Of a stretch of 64,000 nt of DNA, positions 20,699-28,991 are shown one piece after another. The stretch comes from Methylophilus sp. TWE2 (lineage in GTDB: Bacteria > Pseudomonadota > Gammaproteobacteria > Burkholderiales > Methylophilaceae). The stretch spans positions 2,413,839 through 2,477,838 of the forward strand of contig NZ_CP012020.1 in assembly GCF_001183865.1 (NCBI RefSeq), given 5' to 3'. Below the pieces are notes generated by a model. That model made no database searches and was not told the origin of the DNA. It saw only the letters and a program-made list of their open reading frames with translations. The translations under genes and the position numbers were made by a program. How positions within the stretch are numbered: the first letter of the stretch is position 1; each line of letters opens with the position of its first letter.

Positions 20699-21499
20699 TT
20701 GCCAAAAACAAACTTTCTTACTCGCTATTGGCGCATCGCCCGCATTTTTCTCCACACCCTGACCGGACTCACATTGGCAACACTCGTGTTGCCTGTGTGT
20801 GGCCGCCGTGGCCGCGAGCAAATCATCCGCTGGTGGTGTGCAAAACTCCTGCGCTGCTTTAACTTACAGGTATCGGTCAGTGGTCAACGCCCTGCACCTC
20901 AGACACAGCATACCCTGTTTGTTGCCAACCACATTTCCTGGTCAGATATCCATGCCCTGAATAGCCTGATTCCGGTACGCTTTGTCGCAAAACTTGAGAT
21001 CAAGGATTGGCCAGTGTTTGGATACCTGGTGAAAAAATCAGGGACGATCTTTATTAACCGGACACGTCAACGCGATGCGGCACGCGTGCTTAAAGTCGTC
21101 ACACAAGCAATGAAACTGGGGGACAATCTGTGCGTGTTTCCCGAAGGTACGACGACCGATGGACAACAGGTGCTACCGTTTAAAAGCAGCCTGATCCAGG
21201 CGTCTATTGATGCTGAGGCAACGGTGATCCCGATTGCAATCCATTACCCTCTACCTGACGGTAGCCCCAATCTGGCGGCTGCTTATGCAGGGGAAACGAC
21301 CATGATCGAGTCCATGCTGTCTTTTTTAAACATGCAATCCCCACGCGTGCATTTACATTTTTGTACGCCGATAGAAGCGCGCCTGTTGGACCGGCAAACG
21401 CTCACCAGCCAGGCAAGAAATGAAATCATTGCACACTTGCCATGGACGACAGCCTCTGAGGTCGTCAGCCAGCCATCACTACAAAGACAACAAGCGTGA
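20699..21499 (+). CDS. olsA: Lyso-ornithine lipid O-acyltransferase OlsA (PlsC family)
   Basis: 266 residues of the PlsC acyltransferase family. The N-terminal membrane anchor is IFLHTLTGLTLATLVL. The catalytic HX4D motif is H78-D83 (NHISWSD), and the FPEG block is at 147-150 (VFPEGTTTDG). In an operon with olsB it most likely adds the second acyl chain to lyso-ornithine lipid. It could instead be a lysophosphatidate acyltransferase, but the coupling to olsB favours OlsA. The start is TTG at 20699, one base after the olsB stop, with no strong ribosome site. Confidence 0.85.
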   Translation: MPKTNFLTRYWRIARIFLHTLTGLTLATLVLPVCGRRGREQIIRWWCAKLLRCFNLQVSVSGQRPAPQTQHTLFVANHISWSDIHALNSLIPVRFVAKLEIKDWPVFGYLVKKSGTIFINRTRQRDAARVLKVVTQAMKLGDNLCVFPEGTTTDGQQVLPFKSSLIQASIDAEATVIPIAIHYPLPDGSPNLAAAYAGETTMIESMLSFLNMQSPRVHLHFCTPIEARLLDRQTLTSQARNEIIAHLPWTTASEVVSQPSLQRQQA

Positions 21500-21505
21500 T
21501 CGCAA

Positions 21506-22264
21506 TTAAAAATAGGCCTGCCAGGCCGTCCTGATAATCAGCACCGCAACCACCAGCATAAATACACGCCGCACTAGCTGGGCACCATGCTTGAGCGCCA
21601 GCGCCGTACCCAGCAAACTGCCGGCTACATTGGCCGCCGCCATCATCAGGCCCACCTGCCACCAGACATGCCCGGTCGCTGCCAGCATTAGCAAGGCGGC
21701 CAGGTTAGTCGTCGCGTTCAATACTTTTGCTGACGCCGAAGCATGGAGGAAGTCCTGCCCCAGCCAGCGCACCAGCAAGAAAATAAAAAAGCTACCGGTG
21801 CCCGGCCCAAAAAAGCCGTCATACCATCCAATCGAGGCACCTATCGCAACAGCGATCAGGAAACGTTGCCGCACACTATGCGAAGTCGTGATGCGTGTTA
21901 AACCGAATTGCGGATACTTGAAGGTATAGAACAATACCAGCAGTAACACCCAGGGCAATAATTTGCGCAGGAATTCAGGATCCGTCCAGGTCAGCGTCCA
22001 TGCTCCCAGGCCGGACCCTATCAATGCCGCCAGTGCAGCAGGCGCCAGCCACGCCCAGTCTAAGCGGACATGCCGACCATAACGCCATGCTGCCACGGCA
22101 GTCCCAAACACGCTGGAGCACTTGTTAGTTCCGAGCAACAACGCTGGCGCAGTATTCGCATAAGTTGTCAGCAAGGCCGGAACCGTGACCAGCCCACCGC
22201 CACCGACCATGGCATCCACAATGCCGGCCAAGAAAGCTGCCGAGATGACCAGCCATAACTCCAT
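21506..22264 (-). CDS. TauE/SafE-family (TSUP) membrane exporter
   Basis: 252 residues with about eight membrane segments. The N-terminal repeat is typical: AGIVDAMVGGGGLVTVPALL and LLGTNKCSSVFGTAVAAWRY, mirrored by GFFGPGTGSFFIFLLVRWLG in the second half. The family exports sulfite, sulfonates or other small anions, and the substrate here is not evident. It is convergent with olsA (6 bp gap) and lies 15 bp downstream of apaH on the same strand. Confidence 0.88.
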   Translation of the reverse strand: MELWLVISAAFLAGIVDAMVGGGGLVTVPALLTTYANTAPALLLGTNKCSSVFGTAVAAWRYGRHVRLDWAWLAPAALAALIGSGLGAWTLTWTDPEFLRKLLPWVLLLVLFYTFKYPQFGLTRITTSHSVRQRFLIAVAIGASIGWYDGFFGPGTGSFFIFLLVRWLGQDFLHASASAKVLNATTNLAALLMLAATGHVWWQVGLMMAAANVAGSLLGTALALKHGAQLVRRVFMLVVAVLIIRTAWQAYF

Positions 22265-22279
22265 ATCGTTTGCCTTCTG

Positions 22280-23119
22280 CTAATCGCTGGCCAAATCGGA
22301 TGGGCGGTCACGCAAATCTAACGGCACCTGGCTGATCTGCCCGGTCTCCAGCGCATACGCCGTCAACTGACGCCCCCACAGGCAACCGGTATCCAGCCCA
22401 ATCACACCGTGCCCTTGGTACAACCCTAAGGCAGACCAATGCCCAAACAGAATTTTCTGCGCTGTGTTGGAAGATTGACGGTCAGGGGCGAGAAACCATG
22501 GCATATAGCCTGCAGGGGTATCTGGCAACTCGCCTTTGAAAGAAAACTCCATGACCCCTTCAGCATCCAGCAGGCGCATGCGTGTAAAGGCATTGGTAAT
22601 CGCGCGCAAGCGATCCATCCCTGCCAGATCATCCTGCCAGGCAGCGGGCTGATTGCCATACATTTGCTGTAAAAAGCCAAGGTATTCCGGAGACTGTAAA
22701 ACGGCTTCGACCTCAGCCGCCATTGCCCTGGCCTCGGCTAATGTCCATTGTGGATAGAGCCCGGCATGCAGCATGGCAAAATCGTCTTCAAGCACCATGA
22801 GGGGTTGCTGACGTAACCAGTGCAATAAGTCATCCCCATCTGCAGCAGAAAGGAGTTCAGACAGCGTATCAAAACGATGCGGCGGCTTGATATGATGTGC
22901 CACCGCGATGGCGTGCAAATCGTGATTACCCAACACGACCCTGACGTGGGATTGATGCTCAAACACCCAGCGCAGCACTGCTAGCGAACCCGTACCGCGA
23001 TTGATCAGGTCGCCCACTAGCCACAAGGTGTCATAGCCTGGCTGAAAATCCAGCTGCTCAAGTAAATGCATCAGGGAGTGATAACAACCCTGGATATCAC
23101 CAATTGCGTATCTCGCCAT
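22280..23119 (-). CDS. apaH: Symmetrical diadenosine tetraphosphatase ApaH
   Basis: 279 residues from ATG at 23119, close to the E. coli length of 280; a longer frame to 23173 would run into the preceding terminator. Metallophosphoesterase motifs are GDIQGC, GDLINRG and LGNHDLH. The enzyme hydrolyses Ap4A to two ADP and can decap NpnN-RNA. It is followed by the TSUP exporter gene on the same strand. Confidence 0.95.
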   Translation of the reverse strand: MARYAIGDIQGCYHSLMHLLEQLDFQPGYDTLWLVGDLINRGTGSLAVLRWVFEHQSHVRVVLGNHDLHAIAVAHHIKPPHRFDTLSELLSAADGDDLLHWLRQQPLMVLEDDFAMLHAGLYPQWTLAEARAMAAEVEAVLQSPEYLGFLQQMYGNQPAAWQDDLAGMDRLRAITNAFTRMRLLDAEGVMEFSFKGELPDTPAGYMPWFLAPDRQSSNTAQKILFGHWSALGLYQGHGVIGLDTGCLWGRQLTAYALETGQISQVPLDLRDRPSDLASD

Positions 23120-23154
23120 GGGTTCAATGTGTTCCGGAAACAGATTTACCAATA

Positions 23155-23182
23155 AAAAAGCCGCTTGATTCAAGCGGCTTTT
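23155..23182 (-). terminator. Rho-independent terminator of the cytochrome c gene
   Basis: Stem AAAAGCCGCTTGA / TCAAGCGGCTTTT with a 2-nt loop. Read on the minus strand it ends in a T6 run, 14 bp after the cytochrome stop at 23197. It sits in the apaH upstream region. Confidence 0.9.
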
Positions 23183-23196
23183 AACGTGTTACTTCA

Positions 23197-23700
23197 TTAT
23201 TTTTTCAAGCTGGCAGCGTCAAATTTTGCACCCGCCTGATTCGCCATATAAGCGACGGCATCTGCCACTTCATGGTCGGTCAACTCAGCGTTGCCACCAC
23301 GGGCAGGCATGCTACGAATGCCTTCAATCGCATGCTTGACCAGGGTTTCATACCCTTGCGCGATACGTGGACCCCAATCGCCAGCGTCGCCCACTTTAGG
23401 CGCACCCAGGGCACCAACGCCATGACAGGCAATACACACGCCTTTAACGATTTCCTCGCCGCTTTTCTCAACGTGCTCACCAGCGGCCTCAGCCACTTCC
23501 ACCGTTGCCACTGGCTGGATATTGGCGACCACTTTCTGTTCTGCTGCCTCAGTGGCTTCTTTAGAAGGCTCCGCCTTTTCGCCACCCACCACGCCAAAAA
23601 GATAAGCCAGTAACGAGACTAGCAAAGTGAAACCAATGATGGCCCCTGGAATCGCAATAATTAATTCTTTAATGCTTGAACCCTGATTGTTACCCGACAT
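23197..23700 (-). CDS. Membrane-anchored class I cytochrome c (c5 type)
   Basis: About 167 residues from ATG at 23700. One N-terminal membrane helix (IIAIPGAIIGFTLLVSLLAYLFGV, about 15-38) anchors an acidic Ala/Glu-rich linker and a single-heme domain with CIACHG as the CXXCH site and Met ligand in IRSMPARGG. The layout matches cytochrome c5/CycB-like electron carriers, periplasmic and tethered. An upstream in-frame extension to 23841 would put the signal anchor in the middle, so it is rejected. Confidence 0.88.
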   Translation of the reverse strand: MSGNNQGSSIKELIIAIPGAIIGFTLLVSLLAYLFGVVGGEKAEPSKEATEAAEQKVVANIQPVATVEVAEAAGEHVEKSGEEIVKGVCIACHGVGALGAPKVGDAGDWGPRIAQGYETLVKHAIEGIRSMPARGGNAELTDHEVADAVAYMANQAGAKFDAASLKK

Positions 23701-23803
23701 ATCCGTATCCCGTTGCGTTAGAAAAAATATCCACGCGATTATAACGCAGAACGTCAGGACAGGAAACGCACGCACGGCTTTTGTGCCGGAGTAAAAAAAC
23801 AAA

Positions 23804-23830
23804 CAGCCAGGCATTGCGGATGCCTGGCTG
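23804..23830 (-). terminator. Rho-independent terminator of the PEP-CTERM gene
   Basis: Stem CAGCCAGGCAT / ATGCCTGGCTG with a 5-nt loop. On the minus strand it is followed by a T-rich run. It lies 18 bp after the stop of the PEP-CTERM protein gene. Confidence 0.9.
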
Positions 23831-23848
23831 CAATTAATCACTTAAAGA

Positions 23849-25333
23849 TTATTGCTGACGACGACGCATCGCAGCGATAGCAACCAAGCCCAAGCCCAAC
23901 ATTGCGGCAGAACCAGGCTCAGGCACTGCGCTGATGCTGAACAGCGACGTGGTATTAGAGCCTTCGTTGGCAAACGCCAGGTAAGATTTACCCCCTATGT
24001 CAAACGCCACCAGACCTTCTGGTGCCAAGTCACCATCAGAGACAATCATATCGATAAAACTGACTTTAGTTGGGTCTGTGATATCAAACAGGGCAACAGC
24101 GCCTTTGAGTGTTCTTTCCAGGCCCACCGCAGCAATGGTGCGGCCACCCAGGGTGAACAGGTCAACCCCCTCAGGCTCTACGCCTTTGTCACGGCTGCGG
24201 CCATCATCGTAAATGCCACGTGCAAACGCCTCTTTATCAAGAATGTCCCCACTGTCATACACAAGGTTACCATCGGCATCCCGGATACTGAAAGAACGAG
24301 CCCCGGCAGCGTATAAATCCCCTGCGGAAGAATCTGTATTGGAGATACGGATATTTGCCAGATCACCGGTTGCGCCCAGAGAACTGGCAGCGGAACGGTC
24401 GCCGTCATCCTCACGGAAATCACCTTCATTTGCCGTCACCAGATAGGTCTTGCCAGCCACGTCATAAGTGGCAATGCCATCCGGCATATACAAGCCTTTG
24501 ACATTGGCATTGATGAAGTTGACGTTACCATTGTTGAGCGGATCAATCGTATTGCCCGGCAAGCTAAAGTCTTTCGCACCCAGGCCAACCACATTGGTAA
24601 AGGTATTGGTTTGCAGGTCAAGAATACCGATGGCATTCGCTTCTTGCAGCGTGACATAAGCCTTGCTGCCATCCGCGCTCACTGCAATATATTCTGGTTC
24701 AAAATCCATGCCGGTATTGGTACGGATATGAGTACCAGACGTAGGCACACCAGCCAGCGTGGCTGTCGCCGCTACCGTGCGGTTTGCGACATCAATAATC
24801 GTGACGCTACCGACTGGGTCATTCGCGGCCGAGCCATACACGCGCGGTACGCTAGACCCAATCCGTTTGCCGTATGCATCTGGCGTGCCTTCGTTAGCCA
24901 CCAGTATTTTCTTGCCGTCTGGGGTAAAAGTCACCATATCCGGCAATGCACCAACGTTAAAAGTATTGGTCCCTGCGGCCAGGCTGCGACTGGAAGTGTT
25001 ATATAACTGGACAATGCCCGCATTGGTACGCGTCGAGTTTTCAATGGCAAATGCCGCCATGCCATTGCTGATGCTCACGCTGTTGATACTGCCGTAAGCA
25101 CTGGTATCAATATGCTGCAGAAAGCCACCTGTCGTGGCATCCAGCACATCCACGCCCTTCACGCCAGCCACCCATAAAGTATTGGTCACCGCATCAAACG
25201 CCGGAATTTCAGACAAATAACCACTGCCGCTATGCGTAAATGTCCACTCTTTGCTGATGTTATAAGTGCTTGCGGCCTGGGCTGAGCTTAGTGTGCCCAG
25301 CGCCAATGCCAACATGATGGTCAGTTTTTTCAT
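23849..25333 (-). CDS. Choice-of-anchor I-like beta-propeller protein with PEP-CTERM tail
   Basis: 494 residues. A clear signal peptide (MKKLTIMLALALGTLSSAQA) leads into a secreted repeat domain with blocks typical of the choice-of-anchor I family: FTPDGKKILVANEGTPDAYG, EPEYIAVSADGSKAYVTLQE, TANEGDFRED, GVEPEGVDLF and DLAPEGLVAF. The C-terminus is a PEP-CTERM sorting signal: VPEPGS, a hydrophobic helix (MLGLGLVAIAAM) and a basic end (RRRQQ). Exosortase would cut and re-anchor it, often with exopolysaccharide. The enzymatic function, if any, is unknown. Start at 25333 has GAGAGAGG upstream. Confidence 0.88.
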   Translation of the reverse strand: MKKLTIMLALALGTLSSAQAASTYNISKEWTFTHSGSGYLSEIPAFDAVTNTLWVAGVKGVDVLDATTGGFLQHIDTSAYGSINSVSISNGMAAFAIENSTRTNAGIVQLYNTSSRSLAAGTNTFNVGALPDMVTFTPDGKKILVANEGTPDAYGKRIGSSVPRVYGSAANDPVGSVTIIDVANRTVAATATLAGVPTSGTHIRTNTGMDFEPEYIAVSADGSKAYVTLQEANAIGILDLQTNTFTNVVGLGAKDFSLPGNTIDPLNNGNVNFINANVKGLYMPDGIATYDVAGKTYLVTANEGDFREDDGDRSAASSLGATGDLANIRISNTDSSAGDLYAAGARSFSIRDADGNLVYDSGDILDKEAFARGIYDDGRSRDKGVEPEGVDLFTLGGRTIAAVGLERTLKGAVALFDITDPTKVSFIDMIVSDGDLAPEGLVAFDIGGKSYLAFANEGSNTTSLFSISAVPEPGSAAMLGLGLVAIAAMRRRQQ

Positions 25334-25482
25334 TTTGGTATCCTCTCTCAAAAGTGCTTTAGAGGATACTTAGCGAATATGACATATCCTTGAAACTGGC
25401 ATGTCTGCCATGTTTCAACGGACTAGTGGAGCTTGAGAATCAAGCAACTTTGCTCAATCAATTATGTAAGTACACACTTACA

Positions 25483-26622
25483 CTACAATCTTGTATAGGC
25501 GTAATTCTGAGGATAAACCACTTTTTCGCGTGCATCGGTCCAGATAATATCGCAATTGTCATCATCGATATGCACCATACGCCCCTTGCGATCCACGCAA
25601 TAATCACCGCAAACAATGCGCTCTTCAATTTCATAGCCTTGCGCAATCCGCGTGTAATCAAACAGGATAGAGCGGATCACCGTACTGTCGCGCTGAACAT
25701 GACAACCAGAGCTGATCCAGGTTGGGCCAATAATGCGGGCGTTTTTATCAATACGTGAACCAGAGCCGATATACACCGGCCCTTCAATCTGCGTATGTTC
25801 CCAGTCGATATGCACATTCAACCCCACCCAAACACCGGGTTTGATCTGCTTGCCTGGAATCGGCATAGAGGGGAAAAATCCCTGCATCATTTGCTGCATC
25901 ACCAGCCAATAATCGGTGACCACGCCGATATCAATCCAGTTAAACGGATGCTGAATCGCATAAAACGGCATGCCGCGTTGTACCAACAAAGGGAACAAAT
26001 CCGAGCCGATATCAAACTCGCTGCCTGAAGGAATCAGGTCCAGCACCTCAGGTTCAAAAATATAAATCCCCGTACTCGCCCAGTTGGAGCGCGCCTCCTG
26101 CTGACTAGGCTTCTCCTGAAAAGAAATAATGCGACCCTCTTTATTGGTGACCACAATCCCGTAACCAGAGACCTTATCCATAGGCACCTGCATGGTCACC
26201 AGGCTCGCCAGCGCGCCTTTCTCCTTGTGCTCTTTCACCGCTCGCGTGATGTCCAGGTCAATAATCGCATCCCCGCACAAAACAATGGTCGTCTCATCAA
26301 AAAATCCGCTAAAGTCCTGAATCTTGCGCATCCCGCCAGCAGAACCCACCGCATGTGGCACCACTTGCCCATCCACAATATCGCCTTCAAACGAATAGCC
26401 GATATTCACCCCAAAGCGGTGACCATCCTCAAAGTAATCCTGAATCTTTTTGTGCAGGTAACTCACATTGATCATGATATCGGCCACCCCATGCATGGCC
26501 AAATGCTCAATCAGGTAAGCCATCACAGGTTTACCTAACACAGGGATCATAGGCTTGGGTAATTCATAAGTGAGTGGTCGCACACGTGTGCCCTTACCTG
26601 CAGCAAGAATCATGGCTTTCAT
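25483..26622 (-). CDS. Sugar-1-phosphate nucleotidyltransferase with left-handed beta-helix
   Basis: 379 residues. The N-terminal nucleotidyltransferase domain carries the signature ILAAGKGTRVRPLTYELPKP, with CGDAIIDLD and NWIDIGVVTDYW further on. The C-terminal part (about 265-360) reads as hexapeptide repeats of a beta-helix (VWVGLNVHI, GPVYIGSGSRI, ARIIGPTWISSGCHV). Best guesses are mannose-1-phosphate guanylyltransferase or glucose-1-phosphate thymidylyl/uridylyltransferase-like activity in cell-surface sugar supply. The neighbouring PEP-CTERM gene makes an exopolysaccharide link plausible. Confidence 0.85.
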   Translation of the reverse strand: MKAMILAAGKGTRVRPLTYELPKPMIPVLGKPVMAYLIEHLAMHGVADIMINVSYLHKKIQDYFEDGHRFGVNIGYSFEGDIVDGQVVPHAVGSAGGMRKIQDFSGFFDETTIVLCGDAIIDLDITRAVKEHKEKGALASLVTMQVPMDKVSGYGIVVTNKEGRIISFQEKPSQQEARSNWASTGIYIFEPEVLDLIPSGSEFDIGSDLFPLLVQRGMPFYAIQHPFNWIDIGVVTDYWLVMQQMMQGFFPSMPIPGKQIKPGVWVGLNVHIDWEHTQIEGPVYIGSGSRIDKNARIIGPTWISSGCHVQRDSTVIRSILFDYTRIAQGYEIEERIVCGDYCVDRKGRMVHIDDDNCDIIWTDAREKVVYPQNYAYTRL

Positions 26623-26761
26623 AACGCAACACCCTTAAATAACTTAACGTTTAGCGGGTAAGCATAGTCAGCCATGATGACAAGATTATTTCACAAGAGT
26701 AGTGCTGGATAAGCTTAAGAGAAAATTGACAGCGCTCGCGCCAAGCCAGCGCGGACTTATT

Positions 26762-26770
26762 TGCTATAAT
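26762..26770 (+). promoter_or_regulatory. Extended -10 promoter of tRNA-Arg
   Basis: TGCTATAAT is a perfect extended -10 (TGN-TATAAT), ending 9 bp before the mature tRNA start. TTGACA at 26726 is too far (33 bp) to be its -35 partner. Confidence 0.6.
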
Positions 26771-26779
26771 GGCGGGATT

Positions 26780-26856
26780 GCGCCCGTAGCTCAGCTGGAT
26801 AGAGTATTGGTTTCCGAAGCCAAGGGTCGTGGGTTCGACTCCCGCCGGGCGCACCA
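26780..26856 (+). tRNA. tRNA-Arg (anticodon CCG)
   Basis: 77 nt with encoded CCA. The acceptor arms GCGCCCG and CGGGCGC pair perfectly. The D arm begins with AGCTCAGCTGGATAGAG. The anticodon stem TTGGT/GCCAA closes the loop TTCCGAA, giving anticodon CCG (reads CGG). The T arm is GTGGG-TTCGACT-CCCGC. It is preceded by an extended -10 box. It lies alone between the nucleotidyltransferase and a tetR gene; no integrase or att-like duplication of its 3' end was seen nearby. Confidence 0.97.
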
Positions 26857-26897
26857 TTGACAAATGATTATCACAAACGAGTGAATTTCACCGCATG

Positions 26898-27512
26898 TCA
26901 CTGCTGAACTGTTTCTAAATGATCTCTCAGCCCAGAAAGAGATATTTCAACCACTTTAGATAGTTGATTTAAAGTGGACCCATCTTTGGCTCTTAATGCC
27001 ATTCCGTGGATAACCGTCAAATAGTACTCCGCCAAATCAGATGTATCCGAGTGATTTCTAATTTGCTTCTCAAGAAGCGCAAGCTCGAATCGCTTTACCA
27101 ATCTCTCTTTGTAGTCATCTCGGTATGTGCGGACAAAATTCACAAGATCAGTATGCTCAGGCGTCGCATTAATGGCTGACGTCATGATCAAGCAGCCTCT
27201 AGGGTTGGCTGAATTCATAAAAAACTCCAAGTTAGCCTGCAAGAGTTTTTTTATGGACTGATAAATATCAGGCTCTTCAGTCAGCGCCTTAAGTGGGCCA
27301 CTCAGCATCATTTCAGAATATTCTTTGACGGCTTCTACAAAAATTGCATCCTTATTACCAAAAGCGGCATAGACACTGGGGCCTTTCACTCCGATAGCCT
27401 CAACAAGATCCGACATCGTTGTGCCCTCATAGCCTTTGGCCCAAAACACATGCATGGCATTTCTTAGCGCTAAAGATTTATCAAAGGTTCTTGGTCTTCC
27501 TGCTGGTGCCAT
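26898..27512 (-). CDS. TetR/AcrR-family transcriptional regulator
   Basis: 204 residues. The N-terminal HTH (GRPRTFDKSLALRNAMHVFWAKGYEGTTMSDLVEAIGVKG, SVYAAFGNKDAIF) has the Gly-Arg-Pro-Arg start of the AcrR/YxaF-like subgroup, and the C-terminal domain carries NPRGCLIMTSAIN. ATG at 27512 follows GGGGAAT; a TTG at 27515 is in frame. It is divergent from a small secreted protein gene, with two matched operators in the 160-bp gap. Confidence 0.9.
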   Translation of the reverse strand: MAPAGRPRTFDKSLALRNAMHVFWAKGYEGTTMSDLVEAIGVKGPSVYAAFGNKDAIFVEAVKEYSEMMLSGPLKALTEEPDIYQSIKKLLQANLEFFMNSANPRGCLIMTSAINATPEHTDLVNFVRTYRDDYKERLVKRFELALLEKQIRNHSDTSDLAEYYLTVIHGMALRAKDGSTLNQLSKVVEISLSGLRDHLETVQQ

Positions 27513-27556
27513 CAATATTCCCCTTAAAACTGATTTATTGTCGTCATAAAATAATT

Positions 27557-27626
27557 ATATAACGTAGATTACATAATTATGTTGACAAAGGCAACTCCTT
27601 GGCAAATAATGTAATCCAGGTTACAT
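27557..27626. promoter_or_regulatory. Two TetR operators and the promoter of the small secreted protein
   Basis: Operator 2 is ATGTAA-N6-TTACAT at 27609-27626. Operator 1 has the same geometry with one mismatch, ATATAA-N6-TTACAT, at 27557-27574. Between them is TTGACA (27582-27587), 17 bp before AATAAT (27605-27610). Operator 2 overlaps the -10 and start region of the plus-strand promoter, while operator 1 faces tetR. Binding by the adjacent TetR is inference. Confidence 0.65.
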
Positions 27627-27672
27627 AATTAATGTGACTATCAATATCTTGTCAACGTGAAAGGAAATAAAA

Positions 27673-27981
27673 ATGTCTTATTCAAAAATTTTGGTGTCAG
27701 CTGTGATTGGTCTTGCAATGGTGAATGTATCCGTGGCATTTGCAGACAACTTGAAATCCGAGTCAGAATTTATCAATAAAACTTTGTTGGGAAATTGGAA
27801 AGCGCAGACCGTATCCAAGAATGATGAAGTGCGTAATGTAGATATCTCTAAAGACCGCTTTATGGACAATATTCTGGGTAAATTCAAAATCGTGACTAAA
27901 GAAAACCAGCTTGCAGAGAGAAATGTTGATAGCTCTTTAAAAAGATATACAGAGCAGTTCGGGCATGCGAAGAAGTCTTAA
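27673..27981 (+). CDS. Small exported protein of unknown function
   Basis: 102 residues, no family recognised. The signal peptide is about residues 1-24 (KILVSAVIGLAMVNVSVAFA). The mature part is short, charged and probably helical, with no cysteine. The start has AAGGAA eight bases upstream. Its promoter (TTGACA-N17-AATAAT) is overlapped by a TetR-type operator, so it appears to be the main target of the divergent TetR. The AT-rich base composition of this gene and its promoter stands out slightly from neighbours. Confidence 0.75.
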   Translation: MSYSKILVSAVIGLAMVNVSVAFADNLKSESEFINKTLLGNWKAQTVSKNDEVRNVDISKDRFMDNILGKFKIVTKENQLAERNVDSSLKRYTEQFGHAKKS

Positions 27982-28038
27982 ATGACTGAGGCATCGTATA
28001 AAACACGATGCCTGCTTATGATCTCTGGCGGTTTATGC

Positions 28039-28068
28039 AAAGTCCATTGCGAAAGCAATGGACTTTTT
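28039..28068. terminator. Bidirectional rho-independent terminator
   Basis: Stem AAAGTCCATTGC / GCAATGGACTTT with a GAAA tetraloop and T5 on the plus strand. It ends the small secreted protein gene. Its A-rich left side also allows use by the minus-strand efflux/SDR operon, which stops at 28132. Confidence 0.85.
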
Positions 28069-28131
28069 AATGGCATCAAGTGGCTGTCATCATAAACAGC
28101 CACGCAGCTATGGCCGGTTTGCGAATCAGAG

Positions 28132-28938
28132 TCAGGCAAGCCCAAAGGTTTTTCTCAAGCCCTTTTCGACGGGACCCGCGGGCATAAAACGCCGGAGTAT
28201 CGCAAGCAGACTGGCTTCGCCTTTAGGCGTGTGTCGCATTTTCCAAGTGTTCAGTGCTGCTCGTACAATCGTGTCCGCCACCTCATCCGGCAAAGGCGCT
28301 TTTTGCACATTTTGTTGGATTGCCTTTGAAACCACAGCAAGCTCTTTTTGATAATCAGCAATCTTGGTCGCGGTCTCGGGTGCATTCATATCTAAATTGG
28401 TCTTGGTGAAGGATGGCTCAACCAGTGAGACACGAATACCAAACTGGCGAACTTCATGATCCAAAGACTCAGACAGCCCTTCAATCGCGTGCTTGGAAGC
28501 CGAGTACAGTGACATGTAAGGCGCAGGCAGAAAGCCTAATACCGAGCTTACATTGATGATACGACCAGAGCGCTGCTCGCGCATGTAGGGCAAGACGGCC
28601 TTGATCAATCGCAAGTGACCGAATACATTGGTTTCAAACAGATGTTTGGCTTCGTCTATGGACGCTTCTTCAGTCGCCCCAAGTAAAGTAACGCCTGCGT
28701 TGTTGACCAATACATCGATGCGTTTAGTCTGTGAAACTATTGTTTGCACGCCCGCCGCAATCGACCCCTCGTCGCGAATATCCATTTGAATCAGAACCAC
28801 ACCTTTGATCGCTTGGGCGCTTTCGGGATTGCGGACCGTGCCAAATACGCGACAGCCCTGCGCGACAAACTTTTCTGCAACTGTACGTCCTATGCCTGAT
28901 GAGACACCCGTGATCAGGACCACTTCAGAGTTTGACAT
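28132..28938 (-). CDS. Short-chain dehydrogenase/reductase
   Basis: 268 residues from ATG at 28938 (AAAGGAA upstream); an in-frame extension to 29103 would enter the RND permease gene and is rejected. Classical SDR motifs are TGVSSGIG for NAD(P), NNAG, and the catalytic S-Y-K in INVSS and YSASKHAIEG. It is the last gene of an adaptor-permease-SDR operon, 53 bp after the permease. The substrate is unknown; the context suggests modification of a compound that the pump handles. Confidence 0.9.
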   Translation of the reverse strand: MSNSEVVLITGVSSGIGRTVAEKFVAQGCRVFGTVRNPESAQAIKGVVLIQMDIRDEGSIAAGVQTIVSQTKRIDVLVNNAGVTLLGATEEASIDEAKHLFETNVFGHLRLIKAVLPYMREQRSGRIINVSSVLGFLPAPYMSLYSASKHAIEGLSESLDHEVRQFGIRVSLVEPSFTKTNLDMNAPETATKIADYQKELAVVSKAIQQNVQKAPLPDEVADTIVRAALNTWKMRHTPKGEASLLAILRRFMPAGPVEKGLRKTFGLA

Positions 28939-28991
28939 GACGAATTCCTTTAAATATTCATGTTGTGATAAGAGAAAATATAGAGATACCG

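Noticed and set aside
25392..25416. Imperfect hairpin GAAACTGGCA / TGCCA-T-GTTTC before the PEP-CTERM gene
   Set aside because: There is a bulge and no T tract on either strand, so it was not called a terminator or operator.
26651..26863. 70-residue minus-strand open frame (PAGVEPTTLGFGNQ...) across the tRNA
   Set aside because: It is the complement of the tRNA-Arg gene, a well-known false protein arising from tRNA sequence.
26780..28131. Genomic island integrated at tRNA-Arg
   Set aside because: No integrase, no repeat of the tRNA 3' end, and ordinary gene content follow.
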